Of a stretch of DNA of 15,195 nt, positions 15,055 to 15,195 are shown piece after piece (position 1 is the stretch's first letter; each line of letters opens with the position of its first letter). A program made the translations under genes and the position numbers. The DNA lies in contig NZ_QFPF01000061.1 of the NCBI RefSeq assembly GCF_003248605.1, positions 1 to 15,195 on the forward strand, given 5' to 3'. The stretch is from Microbacterium sp. Its GTDB lineage: Bacteria; Actinomycetota; Actinomycetes; Actinomycetales; Microbacteriaceae. Below the pieces are notes generated by a model. It was not told the origin of the DNA and ran no database searches. It was given only the letters and a program-made list of their open reading frames with translations.

Positions 15055-15195
15055 GTGAGTACTTACGGACCCAAGGTCGAGGTCGCGGTGGCGCGTACCC
15101 GCGAGGATGTGGCCCGTCTGCATGGTGAGTTGGTGCGGTATGGGCTGGTGGTGTGGACGGGTGGGAATGTGTCGGGTCGTGTGCCGGGTGCGGAT
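15055..15195 (+). CDS. araD: L-ribulose-5-phosphate 4-epimerase, 5' part only
   Basis: The first 47 codons are present, and the gene runs off the window. The product begins MSTYGPKVEVAVARTRED and contains RYGLVVWTGGNVSGRVPGAD. This matches the N-terminus of the class II aldolase-like AraD, in which the GGNVS loop binds the phosphate of the substrate. The enzyme converts L-ribulose 5-phosphate to D-xylulose 5-phosphate in arabinose catabolism. The start is GTG 15055 with AAAGGAG 6 nt upstream. From codon 21 to the end no codon ends in C, unlike every neighbouring gene. Confidence 0.85.
   Translation, partial: MSTYGPKVEVAVARTREDVARLHGELVRYGLVVWTGGNVSGRVPGAD

Overview
The window is about 70% GC, with strongly G/C-ending codons and -10 boxes of the TAGGCT/TAGCGT type placed 6-7 nt before start codons. 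Its genes look like those of a soil- or plant-associated actinobacterium, most likely Microbacteriaceae (Microbacterium-like). It reads as chromosomal sequence. I see no phage, plasmid, CRISPR, tRNA or rRNA features, and no gene-free stretch over 300 bases.

Left part (1-3663): two minus-strand genes, an RsmC/RlmG-like rRNA guanine methyltransferase and an EI24 (CysZ-like) membrane protein. They face away from a plus-strand pair of membrane proteins, a DUF3817 protein and an unnamed multi-pass protein. The first 177 bases hold a long imperfect palindrome and a G-run-rich low-complexity tract.

Middle (3664-9443): a ClpC-type double AAA+ unfoldase behind a promoter packed with HAIR-like (HspR) half-sites; a large composite palindrome; a YohF-like short-chain dehydrogenase; the 3' part of a DoxX-like gene that has lost its N-terminal coding region; and an ATP-dependent DNA ligase close to mycobacterial LigB.

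Right part (9444-15195): a GntR/FCD regulator directly followed by ACC deaminase (acdS), an ethylene-precursor-degrading enzyme typical of plant-associated bacteria. Convergent to these is a minus-strand group: a NYN-nuclease/LOTUS protein, coupled to a Gfo/Idh/MocA oxidoreductase, preceded by an unrecognised 178-aa protein. Divergent from that group is a LacI-family regulator, followed by the start of araD (L-ribulose-5-phosphate 4-epimerase). An AraR-like operator overlaps the predicted araD start site, so this is probably the edge of an L-arabinose catabolic locus.

The most unusual non-coding signal is a family of three near-identical intergenic hairpins (1373-1425, 7735-7790, 9458-9510). 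Each lies 15-27 nt past a stop codon and has 20-23 bp perfect stems. Two bases that differ between copies are matched by compensatory changes in the opposite arm. Other findings are a 17-bp tandem array abutting one hairpin, five 21-bp units encoding a heptad-repeat linker in the Clp protein, a recurrent leaderless promoter layout, and an abrupt loss of C-ending codons in araD.
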